Positions 25,873-33,794 of a stretch of DNA of 64,000 bases are shown here, in pieces; the stretch's first letter is position 1, and each line of letters opens with the position of its first letter. The stretch is from an uncultured Roseicyclus sp. GTDB lineage: Bacteria > Pseudomonadota > Alphaproteobacteria > Rhodobacterales > Rhodobacteraceae. The notes under the pieces were generated by a model. The model ran no database searches. It was not told the DNA's origin and saw only the letters and a program-made list of their open reading frames with translations. Where the stretch lies: positions 186,001 to 250,000 of the forward strand of contig CANLEH010000006.1 in NCBI GenBank assembly GCA_947489665.1, read 5' to 3'. The translations under genes were made by a program, and so were the position numbers.

Positions 25873-27282
25873 ATGACAGGTTTGGGTAAGTGGGCTGCGG
25901 TTATCGGCAGTTGCGTGTTCGTCGCAGGGAGTGCCGGAGCACAATCCTATTCCGGCAGCAATGTGGGCGGGTTGGAATGGGACCGGCCGTTTTCAAACGG
26001 CTCGTGTTGTTCCGTGCTCGGTCCGGTGCGCCTGTCGGCTCAGGCCTTTCTCGTTCAGACAGCGGGCCGGTACACCATCAACAGCGTGCAGACCTATGAC
26101 GGTTATTTGCACCTGTACCGGGACTCCTTCGACCCGAACACTCAATCCGCCAACTTCGTGGCTGGCAACGACGACGGAACCGGCGGGATCGGCACGTCCG
26201 AACTCAACGACGTCACCCTGGATGCCGGGACGCCCTACATCCTGATCACCAGTGCCTTTGCGGCGGGGCGGACGGGCGATTTCACCAACACGATCATCGG
26301 GCCCGCAGCGGTTGTTCTTCTGGGGTCGGGCAGTGCGGCGTTCAACCCCGGTGCCGGATTGAACGACGGCTTTGTCGTCGCTGCGGCGGGCACAAGTGGG
26401 CGCTTGCTGATCGTTGGGGCCGACGGCGCGGTGCGGGATGCGGGACAGGTTTCGATTGCGGCGCGCAATGGCCGGATCGAGTTGACCCGTGTGGCCGATG
26501 GCACCGGTGCGGGCGACGTCACGGTCTCGACCTCGGGCGTGCCGGGGATGATGGGCAACCTTTACACCTGGGCCGAGGTGACCGGGTTCCGGTCCACCGA
26601 ATTCGGGTCGGGGACTGGCATTCTGGCCGGAAACGGGCTGCAGATCGGCGCGGACCTGGCGATCGGGCCCAATATGGTGGCGGGGCTTTCGCTGGGGTAT
26701 TCCACGGTCCATGCGTCCGATGCAGGTGCCGAAACCGATGGCACGCTGACCTATGTGCAACCCTATTTCGCCTATCGCTCGGGGCCATGGTCGGGCACGG
26801 CCAGCCTTGTCTACGGCGTGGGCGGGTTCGAACAGGCGGGTGGCGTGGACACGGCGGATGTGACCCTTGCGGCGGCGACCTTTGAAGGGGCTTACGATCT
26901 GGCCCTGACCGACGCCTTCACGTTAAGCCCGACGGTGGGCCTGATCCACGGCCGGGAAGAGGTTGAGGGGACAGGCGGCGCTTTGGCGGGTATCGACAGC
27001 GCGGTGAGCTTCTCGCAAGGATCGCTTGGCGCGCGGCTGACCCATTCGGGTGCGGATGGCACGCTTTTTGCGGGCCTGCATGCCGATTACCTGACGCAGG
27101 ATCCCGGAAGTATTCTTGCGGCGGACCTGCTGGCCGAAGATGGCTGGACGGGTCGTGTGGAAGTGGGCGGCGAGATGGCCCTTGGCCACGGCATGGACCT
27201 GTCGACCTCGGTCGAATTGTCGGGCATCGGCGGCGACATGCGGACCGTTTCGGGCGGGCTACGCGTGGCGCTGCGGTTCTAA
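25873..27282 (+). CDS. Outer membrane protein, autotransporter-like beta-barrel
   Basis: 469 residues. The signal peptide ends near AGAQ (residues 1-24). A beta-sandwich-like passenger with PPC-type features (YTINSVQTYDGYLHLYRDSFD, PYILITSAF) is followed by a C-terminal domain of about 270 residues with alternating strands (GLSLGYSTVHA, YVQPYFAYRSGPWSGTASL, LTLSPTVGLIHGREEV) ending in VALRF. The terminal Phe is the outer membrane insertion signal of autotransporter barrels. The ATG at 25873 follows GAGAGGCAAG. It is the first of two tandem paralogues and lies downstream of a CtrA-type box. Confidence 0.78.
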   Translation: MTGLGKWAAVIGSCVFVAGSAGAQSYSGSNVGGLEWDRPFSNGSCCSVLGPVRLSAQAFLVQTAGRYTINSVQTYDGYLHLYRDSFDPNTQSANFVAGNDDGTGGIGTSELNDVTLDAGTPYILITSAFAAGRTGDFTNTIIGPAAVVLLGSGSAAFNPGAGLNDGFVVAAAGTSGRLLIVGADGAVRDAGQVSIAARNGRIELTRVADGTGAGDVTVSTSGVPGMMGNLYTWAEVTGFRSTEFGSGTGILAGNGLQIGADLAIGPNMVAGLSLGYSTVHASDAGAETDGTLTYVQPYFAYRSGPWSGTASLVYGVGGFEQAGGVDTADVTLAAATFEGAYDLALTDAFTLSPTVGLIHGREEVEGTGGALAGIDSAVSFSQGSLGARLTHSGADGTLFAGLHADYLTQDPGSILAADLLAEDGWTGRVEVGGEMALGHGMDLSTSVELSGIGGDMRTVSGGLRVALRF

Positions 27283-27359
27283 GCGCGCACCTGTCCGGCG
27301 ACAGGCTCTGCGACTGGTGGATTTCCTGACCTCGCGGAGAAGGGTGTTATGGGGTTTTC

Positions 27360-27382
27360 TGTGATCGATCGGGGCGATCACA
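27360..27382. promoter_or_regulatory. 8-bp inverted repeat between the two outer membrane protein genes
   Basis: TGTGATCG, seven bases, CGATCACA followed by AAAA, ending 20 bp before the start codon of the second gene. As DNA it could be an operator; as RNA it would fold just upstream of the ribosome binding site (TTGGGGAAAATC). It could modulate the ratio of the two proteins. Confidence 0.45.
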
Positions 27383-27401
27383 AAATACCTTGGGGAAAAT
27401 C

Positions 27402-28448
27402 ATGACATCGACAAAGACACTGGCGGCTTTGGCCGTGGTGGGGCTGTGTTTGCCAGCGGGGCAGGCCATGGCGCAGAACACATTGCGCGCCATCCTTCCA
27501 TCCGGCCCGTCGCAGGATGCGCAATTGGGCAATGCTGCCAATACGTTGGGAGCGTTGAATTCGACGCTGCTGCGCGGGGAGCCGCAGCGCGGCGGGGCGG
27601 GGGCCGTTGATGTCGCCTCACGCGCGCCGACACTGGGCTTTGGTGGGCTTTTGGCCAGCATGAACGACACGCAGGTGAGCTATTCGAGCCAAGGGTCAGG
27701 CGGTGTCGTTCTTGTGCCGTGGGTCGAATTCTCGGGCCTGCAATCCGAGGACAATCTGCGCCGGTACACCGCGACGGTGTTCGAGCTTGGCCTTGACGGT
27801 GAGGTGACGCCGGAGCTGACCCTTGGGGCCTCGGTCGCGTTTGTGCAGAGCGATGCGGAATCGGTTCTGGATTTCTCAAATGACACGGCAGAAGCGACGG
27901 GCCAAGTTCTGACCCTGTCCGCGCTCTATGAGCGCGGGGGCTGGCACGCGGATGCGGCTTTGCGGTTCGGTCGCTACGACTATGATCAGGTTTTGCTCGG
28001 CACGGCGGGCAGCGCGGAGAGCAACGCGACCGTTCTGCGCGTGTCGCTGGGATATGATTTTGAGCTTGGCACCGGCGGGACGATCACGCCGACCCTGGCT
28101 TATTTGACGGGTCGGGAGGAGATCACCGGCACAGGCGGCGGTCTGGCTGGTGCGGGCACGCGGGAGGTGACGTTTTCCGAGACCTCGATTGGCGCGGTCT
28201 ACAGCCATGAGATTTCGGGGATGGGATCGGTTTCTTTCGGGCTGTTCTCGGACAATTTCAGCCTGGATGGAGATGCCGGGCCGGTGCTGATCGGCAGCGA
28301 CCGCGAAGGCCAATCGGGCCGGGTCGAGCTGGGTCTTGATCTGGGGGTGAGCGACATGGCGGACGTGTCGGTTGGCGTCAGCTATGGCGGCATCGGGTCC
28401 GAGATGGAAACGGTGCAAGGGGCCGTGGGCGTATCGTTTCGGTTCTGA
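27402..28448 (+). CDS. Outer membrane protein, autotransporter-like beta-barrel (paralogue)
   Basis: 348 residues. A signal peptide (1-24, ...PAGQAMAQ) and a short, low-homology region to about residue 85 precede a barrel-like domain of about 260 residues ending in VSFRF. The passenger of the upstream paralogue is missing. Shared blocks with the neighbour are ITPTLAYLTGREEITGTGGGLAG (upstream protein: LSPTVGLIHGREEVEGTGGALAG) and GGIGSEMETV/GGIGGDMRTV, showing tandem duplication. The ATG at 27402 follows GGGGA. Role unknown; probably surface exposure or adhesion. Confidence 0.75.
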   Translation: MTSTKTLAALAVVGLCLPAGQAMAQNTLRAILPSGPSQDAQLGNAANTLGALNSTLLRGEPQRGGAGAVDVASRAPTLGFGGLLASMNDTQVSYSSQGSGGVVLVPWVEFSGLQSEDNLRRYTATVFELGLDGEVTPELTLGASVAFVQSDAESVLDFSNDTAEATGQVLTLSALYERGGWHADAALRFGRYDYDQVLLGTAGSAESNATVLRVSLGYDFELGTGGTITPTLAYLTGREEITGTGGGLAGAGTREVTFSETSIGAVYSHEISGMGSVSFGLFSDNFSLDGDAGPVLIGSDREGQSGRVELGLDLGVSDMADVSVGVSYGGIGSEMETVQGAVGVSFRF

Positions 28449-28454
28449 AGCGCC

Positions 28455-28913
28455 TCAGGCGGCCCGCGCGGCTTTGGCGGCGCGGGCGGTCAGCATGGAG
28501 ATGGCCAGCGAGGCCAGCACGCAGGCGGTAAAGAGCCACAGGCCCCAGGCGGTTTCCACCCGACCCACGGCCAGGCCTTTGGCCAGCGTGATGTAGACCG
28601 CGATCAGGAAGACGTCCGCCATGGCGAGTTTGCCCGCAATCTCCAGCGCGGGCAAAAGGCGCGTGGGCGCTTTGGACAGCTGAATGAGCGTCAGGCAGAT
28701 GGTTTTGACCATCGGGGAGACAAGCGCAAAGAGGGCGACGATGGCCACAAGCGCCCATTCGCCATCTTCGGCGAGCGACCCCAGGCCGGACAGGATCGAA
28801 ATCTCCGACAGCCCGAAGAGCGGCAGGAGCCCTGCGCGCATCAGCGGCGCGAACCACGAGACCGGAAACAGGACCAGCAGGCAGAGATTGGCGGCGATGA
28901 GGGCTTTGTGCAT
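28455..28913 (-). CDS. Paraquat-inducible protein A-like membrane protein
   Basis: 152 residues with four hydrophobic helices, corresponding to a single PqiA module (SEISILSGLGSLAEDGEWALVAIVALFALVSPMVKT, ALEIAGKLAMADVFLIAVYI). E. coli PqiA has two such modules and works with an MCE protein in envelope lipid transport; half-size forms are common in Rhodobacterales. Convergent with the second outer membrane protein gene. MlaE/MlaF-like genes lie 1.5 kb upstream. Confidence 0.8.
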   Translation of the reverse strand: MHKALIAANLCLLVLFPVSWFAPLMRAGLLPLFGLSEISILSGLGSLAEDGEWALVAIVALFALVSPMVKTICLTLIQLSKAPTRLLPALEIAGKLAMADVFLIAVYITLAKGLAVGRVETAWGLWLFTACVLASLAISMLTARAAKAARAA

Positions 28914-28992
28914 GGCGGGCCTTTGGCGTGTCGGGTCTGTGTGATCTTGGGATTTGGGCCGTGCGGCGCAAGGGGGAAGGATGGCTGGCTTT

Positions 28993-29112
28993 TGTCAAAA
29001 GGCGCGGGCTTTGCCCGCAAGCGATGCGTTTTGCGTTGGCACGCAGCGGGCGAGGCGTTGCCTCGCATTGGGGCGCTGCCCCAAACCCCGGCATATTTTC
29101 AGAACAAAGAGG
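28993..29112 (+). repeat. Modular intergenic repeat, copy C
   Basis: About 120 bp filling most of the gap 28914-29115. In order: CAAAAGGCGCGGGCTTTGCC hairpin block, TTGCGTTGGCACGCAG (identical to 45811-45826), a GGCGCTGCCCC block, and CATATTTTCAGAACAAAGAG as a variant of the end module. Confidence 0.6.
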
Positions 29113-29115
29113 GGG

Positions 29116-29496
29116 TCAGAGGATCTGGCGTTGTGCGATGATCAGCGCGGCGAGCAGGAGGGCGGCTGCAGTGCGCGCAATCGTTTGGGGCGGTGTGGGC
29201 GGTGGGTCGAGCTCATGGAGCGCCATATGGGTGCCATAGGCCAGGCCTGCGGGGAACAGGAGGGCGATGAAAGCGACCACGGATGGCAGGCCCACGAGCG
29301 CGCCGATGAGCACGGTGAGGACCAGCAGGATCATGGCCGGGACGAGGTGGCCGAGCAGGTCGGTCAGGGCTGGGATATGCTGGCGGCGGTCGAGGCGGGC
29401 GGTGCGGATCAGCCAATGGGCGAAGGCCAGCGCGGCGTAGACCCAGAGCGCGGTGGCCAGGGCTTCGATCAGCGCGATGGGGGAGAGCTCAGCCAT
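29116..29496 (-). CDS. Small membrane protein (126 aa)
   Basis: Three or four hydrophobic helices (about 8-30, 45-65, 68-90, 108-124), with HWLIRTARLDRRQHIPALTD between the first and second. No family recognised. Its ATG lies inside the end of the preceding gene (8-bp overlap), so the pair is co-translated. Confidence 0.55.
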   Translation of the reverse strand: MAELSPIALIEALATALWVYAALAFAHWLIRTARLDRRQHIPALTDLLGHLVPAMILLVLTVLIGALVGLPSVVAFIALLFPAGLAYGTHMALHELDPPPTPPQTIARTAAALLLAALIIAQRQIL

Positions 29497-29905
29497 AGGC
29501 GGCTTCGAGCAGGGCGATGGCGGCGTAGCTGAGCGCGATGGTGGCGAGGCCCGCGACAGCGAGGAGGCGGTGGGGCCGCGTCGTTGCACGCCATGCGGCG
29601 GCGGCGAAGGCGAGCGCTGCCAGGGCGACGAGCCACCAGATTGGCATCAACTCGCCGTTGGCGTTCAGAGCCGGGGGCAGGCCGCGGCCTGTGCCGAGCA
29701 GCTCAAGCTCGGGGCTGATGCGCATCGGGCCATCGAAGTAATCGCTGAAATCCACGGTCGCGTAGGCCCAGAGGGCGGAGAGGGCGCACAGGATCAGTGC
29801 GAGGACGATTTGCCGGGCAATTAGGGCGACCGTGGCGTTCGCCATCAGGAGGGCGAGCACGATGAGCGGGCTGAGCGCTGCCAGGATGAGGAGAATTACG
29901 ACCAT
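29489..29905 (-). CDS. Small membrane protein (138 aa)
   Basis: Two N-terminal helices (2-50), a periplasm-like loop (TVDFSDYFDGPMRISPELELLGTGRG), and two C-terminal helices (about 88-135). No family recognised. It is the middle of three consecutive small membrane proteins reading leftwards from mlaF; 37 bp separate it from the one upstream. Confidence 0.55.
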   Translation of the reverse strand: MVVILLILAALSPLIVLALLMANATVALIARQIVLALILCALSALWAYATVDFSDYFDGPMRISPELELLGTGRGLPPALNANGELMPIWWLVALAALAFAAAAWRATTRPHRLLAVAGLATIALSYAAIALLEAAYG

Positions 29906-29942
29906 GCGGGGCTTTGCGGGTAACGGGGGCGGGGCACGGATA

Positions 29943-30374
29943 TCATCTGGTGAGCATGTCCGGCAGGATTGCGGCGCTGAGCGAGAAGATCAGCAGGGCG
30001 GCGCAGGTAAGCGTGGTGATGTCGATCCAGCGGGGGCGGAGGCGAGTTTTTAGGGCGGAGCGGATCCAGGTGACGGCGGCCCAGGCAATGGCGAAGACCC
30101 AGAGGAACGACCAGATGCCGGTGACGCGGAAGCTGCCGGGAACAAGCGCGAAGGTTTCAGCCAGTGCGAGGGCCGCGATGAACGCCAATTCGATCAGCAG
30201 GAGGATGTGGAGGGACCGCAGATCGGGGAAGGCGCGCAGTTTGAGGACCGCGCCAAGGGCCATCAGGGCGGGGAGAAGCCGCATGGTTGCGGCGCCCACA
30301 AGGATCATCGCCCAGGTGAAGGCGCTGAAATTGAGGGGGATATCCCCGGGCGGGATGTTGGCGAGTGGATCCAT
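29943..30374 (-). CDS. Small membrane protein (143 aa)
   Basis: Four hydrophobic helices (about 18-45, 55-75, 85-102, 120-138), with basic loops (KLRAFPDLRS, RSALKTRLRPRW). No family recognised. It starts 4 bp after the mlaF-like stop, so it is probably in the alr-mlaE-mlaF transcript, in the slot where an MCE (MlaD) gene often sits; it has no MCE domain. Confidence 0.55.
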   Translation of the reverse strand: MDPLANIPPGDIPLNFSAFTWAMILVGAATMRLLPALMALGAVLKLRAFPDLRSLHILLLIELAFIAALALAETFALVPGSFRVTGIWSFLWVFAIAWAAVTWIRSALKTRLRPRWIDITTLTCAALLIFSLSAAILPDMLTR

Positions 30375-30378
30375 GAAG

Positions 30379-31122
30379 TTAGCGGAGCGTTTCGATCGGG
30401 CCGGTGGCAGAGCCGGCGATGAATTGGCGCAGATGGGGATCCTCGGCCCTGTCGAGGTCGGCGATTGGCCCGTGCCATTGGATATGGCCTGCGTGGAGCA
30501 TGGCGACCGTGCTGGCGATGGCGCGCACGGACGACATGTCGTGGGTGATGGTGATGGTGGTGGCGCCCATTTCGGACACGATCTCGGATATCAGGTCGTT
30601 GATGACGCCGGACATGATCGGGTCGAGCCCGGTTGTGGGTTCATCGAAGAAGATGATCTCGGGCTCGGCCGCGATGGCGCGGGCGAGGCCCGCGCGTTTC
30701 TGCATGCCGCCCGATAGCTCGGACGGGTAGAGGTCAGCGGTTTCCGGAGGGAGGCCCACGCGCTGAAGCTTGGTGATGGCGGTCTCGCGCGCCTCGGCCC
30801 GGGATTTGCGCCCGGGGCCGCGCAGCAGGCGGAAGGCGACGTTTTGCCAGACGGGCATGGAGTCGAACAGGGCCGCGCCCTGGAAGAGCATGCCGAAGCT
30901 TTCGAGCGCCGTGTCGGAGGCAGGTCTGCCGTCGATCTCGATGCGGCCCGCATCGGGTTTGATCAGGCCGAGGATGCATTTCAGAAGCACCGATTTGCCG
31001 GTGCCCGAGCCGCCAATGACCACGAGGCTTTCGCCCTTGGCCACGTCAAGCGAGATGCCCTTGAGGACATGCTTGTTGCCGAAGCTCTTGGTCAGGTCTT
31101 TGAGGGCGATTTTTGGCGTCAT
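30379..31122 (-). CDS. mlaF: MlaF-like ABC transporter ATPase
   Basis: 247-residue ATPase: Walker A GGSGTGKSVLLK (residues 36-47), a Q-loop (MLFQGAALFD), the signature LSGGMQKRAGLARA, Walker B IIFFDEPTTGLDP and the H-loop ITHDM. The KR after the signature Q is typical of the Mla/Mce-type family. It works with the MlaE-like permease encoded just upstream to move phospholipids across the envelope. The ATG at 31122 (MTPKIALKDLTKSF) is chosen from family length; the open frame above it overlaps a repeat element. Confidence 0.88.
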   Translation of the reverse strand: MTPKIALKDLTKSFGNKHVLKGISLDVAKGESLVVIGGSGTGKSVLLKCILGLIKPDAGRIEIDGRPASDTALESFGMLFQGAALFDSMPVWQNVAFRLLRGPGRKSRAEARETAITKLQRVGLPPETADLYPSELSGGMQKRAGLARAIAAEPEIIFFDEPTTGLDPIMSGVINDLISEIVSEMGATTITITHDMSSVRAIASTVAMLHAGHIQWHGPIADLDRAEDPHLRQFIAGSATGPIETLR

Positions 31123-31137
31123 CGGGTTCGCGGGTTG

Positions 31138-31240
31138 TTGAAAGGCGCGGCTACGCCGCATTCGATTTTTCTGGTTGGGGGGGCGTTGCCCCCGTCGCTG
31201 GCGCGACTCCCCCAAGGTATTTTCGAAACAAGGAAGGGGG
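31138..31240 (+). repeat. Modular intergenic repeat, copy D
   Basis: AAAGGCGCGGCTACGCCGC hairpin, a GGGGGGGCGTTGCCCCC stem, and AAGGTATTTTCGAAACAAGG. It lies between mlaE and mlaF genes that would otherwise be adjacent, so it interrupts an operon; the hairpins may set the ratio of permease to ATPase. Confidence 0.6.
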
Positions 31241-31247
31241 GGAGGTG

Positions 31248-32030
31248 TCAGGCGGAAAAGAAGGCCTCCGTCAGCAGGTAATTGGCGGCGAGTATGAGGA
31301 TCGAGGCGGAGACGACGGCCTGGGTGGTTGCGCGGCCCACGCCGCGCGCGCCGCGGCCCGAGGACATGCCGTGGTAGCAGCCCATCAGGGCGACGATGAA
31401 GCCGAAGGCGGCCCCTTTCAGCAGGCCCGATGTGATGTCCCAGCTCTCGAGGAAGCCGGTGGTGTTGTTGAGATAGGCGGCCTCGTTGAAGCCGAGGCGG
31501 GTTGTGGAGACGAGGTAGCCGCCGAAGATACCGATGCTGTCGCCCACGGCCACGAGGATGGGCAGCGAGAGCGTGGCGGCGATCAGGCGAGGCACGGTGA
31601 GGTATTTCATCGGGTCAGTGGATAGGGTGCGGAGCGCGTCGATCTGTTCGGTCACTTTCATTGTGGCAATCTCGGCGGCGATGGCCGACGCGACGCGGCC
31701 TGCGACCATGAGGCCGCCCAGGACGGGGCCGAGTTCGCGGGTGATGCCGATGGCGACGATTTGGGGGACCACGGCCTCGGCATTGAAGCGGGCGCCGCCG
31801 GCGTAAATCTGGAGCGCCAGCGCGCCGCCGGTGAAGAGCGCCGTGAGGCCCACGACCGGCAGGGAGAGCCAGCCGATGGTGAGGAACGCTTGGGCAATCT
31901 CACGCAGGTAGAGGGGGGGCGTGACCAGGTGGCGGAGGGCCGACAGGGCGAAAAGTGTGACCTGGCCGATGGTTGCCAACAGGCTGAGGATCGTGCGGCC
32001 AAGCGCGCCGAAGGGGGCGAGCAGGGTCAC
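31248..32030 (-). CDS. mlaE: MlaE-like ABC transporter permease
   Basis: 260-residue permease with about five hydrophobic helices. The MlaE/Mce family core is [58 protein letters not shown], then FGGYLV and [17 protein letters not shown]. It is the lipid-exporter-type permease partner of MlaF. Its ATG overlaps the alr stop by 4 bp (ATGA), so translation is coupled to alr. No MlaD/MCE gene is found next to it. Confidence 0.9.
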   Translation of the reverse strand: MTLLAPFGALGRTILSLLATIGQVTLFALSALRHLVTPPLYLREIAQAFLTIGWLSLPVVGLTALFTGGALALQIYAGGARFNAEAVVPQIVAIGITRELGPVLGGLMVAGRVASAIAAEIATMKVTEQIDALRTLSTDPMKYLTVPRLIAATLSLPILVAVGDSIGIFGGYLVSTTRLGFNEAAYLNNTTGFLESWDITSGLLKGAAFGFIVALMGCYHGMSSGRGARGVGRATTQAVVSASILILAANYLLTEAFFSA

Positions 32031-33055
32031 GGGGAGACCGTGCGCGTGTAGCGGGGGCCGAGGGAGGTGAGGATCTCATACCCGATGGTGCCCGCGGCCT
32101 CGGCCAATTGGTCGACGCTTTGGTGGGGGCCGAGAATGTCGAGCGCCTCTGGCGGTTCGGCGCAGTCGGTCACGTCGATGGTCAGCAAGTCCATGGAAAC
32201 GCGGCCGACGAGCGGGCAGGGGGTGTTACCATGCCAGAGGGTGGCGCGGGAGGACATGGCCCGGATCAGGCCATCTGCATAGCCCGCTGACAGCGTGGCG
32301 ATCTTGCGCGGGCGGTCGGCGATATAGGTGGCGGAATAGCCGACGGCGGTGCCGGGCGCGATGTCGCGGATCTGGATGACGGGCAGGGACAGGCGGACAA
32401 CGGGCGTGGCGTCGGCGAAGGGGAAGCCGCCGTAAAGCCCGATGCCGGGGCGCGTCATGTCGAAATGATACTCAGCACCCATCAGGGTGCCACCGGTGGC
32501 GGCCAGCGATCTTGGGGTGGTGAGGCCCTCGGTCATCGCGCGGAAATTGGCCAGCTGTTGGGCGTTTTGCGCGTGCGGCGGGTCGTCGGCGCAGGCCAGG
32601 TGCGACATGATGAGGGTGGCACTTTGCGCGTGGGCACGGGCGGCGGGCCAATGCCCAGGTTGCAGGCCAAGGCGGCTCATCCCGGTGTCGAGCTGCAGGC
32701 CGTAGGGCGCGCCCGGCAGGGCGGTTTGATGGCGCGAGATCTGCTCAGGCGAATTGAGCATTGGCGTGAGCGCGTGATCGCGGATCAGGGCGGTGTCGCC
32801 GTCCATATGGCCGGAGAAGACGTTGATGACCGGGTCCGGCCCAAGGGCTTGGCGGATCGTGACGCCTTCCTCAGCCGTGGCGACAAAGAAGGTGCGCGCG
32901 CCGGCCTGTGCGAGGGTCTTGGCGACCAGCGCGCTGCCGAGGCCGTAGCCATCGGCCTTGACGACAGCCGCGGTTTCCGTGGCCGATCGTGCGGCCAGGG
33001 CGGTGTAGTTCGCGGTGAGCGCGGAGAGGTCGATATGGAGCGTTCCGGAGGCCAT
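32027..33055 (-). CDS. alr: Alanine racemase
   Basis: 342-residue PLP enzyme giving D-alanine for peptidoglycan. PLP Lys33 lies in [12 protein letters not shown]; also visible are [11 protein letters not shown], the [11 protein letters not shown] block, and the C-terminal catalytic region SYG-equivalent [25 protein letters not shown] with [14 protein letters not shown]. The ATG at 33055 is chosen from family length; its Shine-Dalgarno is weak. It heads the alr-mlaE-mlaF unit. Confidence 0.93.
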   Translation of the reverse strand: MASGTLHIDLSALTANYTALAARSATETAAVVKADGYGLGSALVAKTLAQAGARTFFVATAEEGVTIRQALGPDPVINVFSGHMDGDTALIRDHALTPMLNSPEQISRHQTALPGAPYGLQLDTGMSRLGLQPGHWPAARAHAQSATLIMSHLACADDPPHAQNAQQLANFRAMTEGLTTPRSLAATGGTLMGAEYHFDMTRPGIGLYGGFPFADATPVVRLSLPVIQIRDIAPGTAVGYSATYIADRPRKIATLSAGYADGLIRAMSSRATLWHGNTPCPLVGRVSMDLLTIDVTDCAEPPEALDILGPHQSVDQLAEAAGTIGYEILTSLGPRYTRTVSP

Positions 33056-33169
33056 GATGCGGGGATGCGTCTTTCCAGGTGGCGGGTCAAGAGAGGGAGG
33101 GCGGATCACGCTGGGGCGTGGGGGCTAGGGGATTGATTTCAGGGGATCAGCCTTTTCGTGCGTGACGTT

Positions 33170-33598
33170 TTAGGGTGCCTCTTCGCCAAGGGTCCTGTCC
33201 AGGACGTGAACGCCCTTCTCCGGGTGGGCCTGGTAGTGGGCAAGGCGTGTGGCCATGTCGCCCAGGTGAAGCTCCAGCTTGTGGCCGTCTGGATCGAGAA
33301 AGTAGAGCGATGCGCCCTCAGATCGGTTTTCCTTCCATAGCGGAGCATGGGATGTGATGCGGGCGGCCAAAGCCTCAAATACCTCGGGCGCGCAAGACAG
33401 GGCGATATGGGTGTCATCGCCGCGCGGTGTCACCGGATCGGCCTGTTCGAGACAGAGCCAAATCGGGCCGAGATCGAGATAGGCGGCGGTTTTGCTGGCC
33501 GTGCGCTGCACCGCGCCGAGAGTGTCGGTGTAGAAGGCAAGGGACCGGGCGAGGTCTGAGACGGTCAGGGTGATATGGTTCAAACCGGTGATGGGCAT
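33170..33598 (-). CDS. FosA-like glutathione transferase (VOC superfamily)
   Basis: 142-residue vicinal-oxygen-chelate protein with strong FosA features. Metal ligands are His8 (GLNHITL), His64 (DDTHIAL) and Glu109 (HKLELH); the potassium/substrate loop reads KENRSEGASLYFLDPDGHK. Length and layout match FosA, which opens the fosfomycin epoxide with glutathione. Chromosomal FosA relatives occur in many environmental proteobacteria and may have other natural substrates. The ATG at 33598 (MPITGLNH) is fixed by homology. It is divergent from the LuxR-hydrolase gene. Confidence 0.8.
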   Translation of the reverse strand: MPITGLNHITLTVSDLARSLAFYTDTLGAVQRTASKTAAYLDLGPIWLCLEQADPVTPRGDDTHIALSCAPEVFEALAARITSHAPLWKENRSEGASLYFLDPDGHKLELHLGDMATRLAHYQAHPEKGVHVLDRTLGEEAP

Positions 33599-33794
33599 GG
33601 GCGGAAGGGGAGCCGAGCGTGGCCGCGCCGTCAAGCCGTCCTTTGCGCCACTCGCGAGGGCCGGGCGAAGGGCTGCGATGGCTGCTTGTGAGCCGATTTT
33701 TTTAACCTTTGCCGGCCGGTCCACATTTTTGGTCCTTATTGTCGCGGGATAGCGCTTTACCAGGCGTCATCCGCGTGCGCCGCGTTGACAGTCC
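33599..33794. promoter_or_regulatory. Divergent promoter region fosA-like / LuxR-hydrolase
   Basis: 196 bp. A consensus -35 box TTGACA (33785-33790) precedes the LuxR-fusion start by only 5 bp; with a 17-bp spacer the -10 would be TTACGC inside the annotated frame. This suggests that translation really begins downstream at TTG 33837. Confidence 0.4.
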
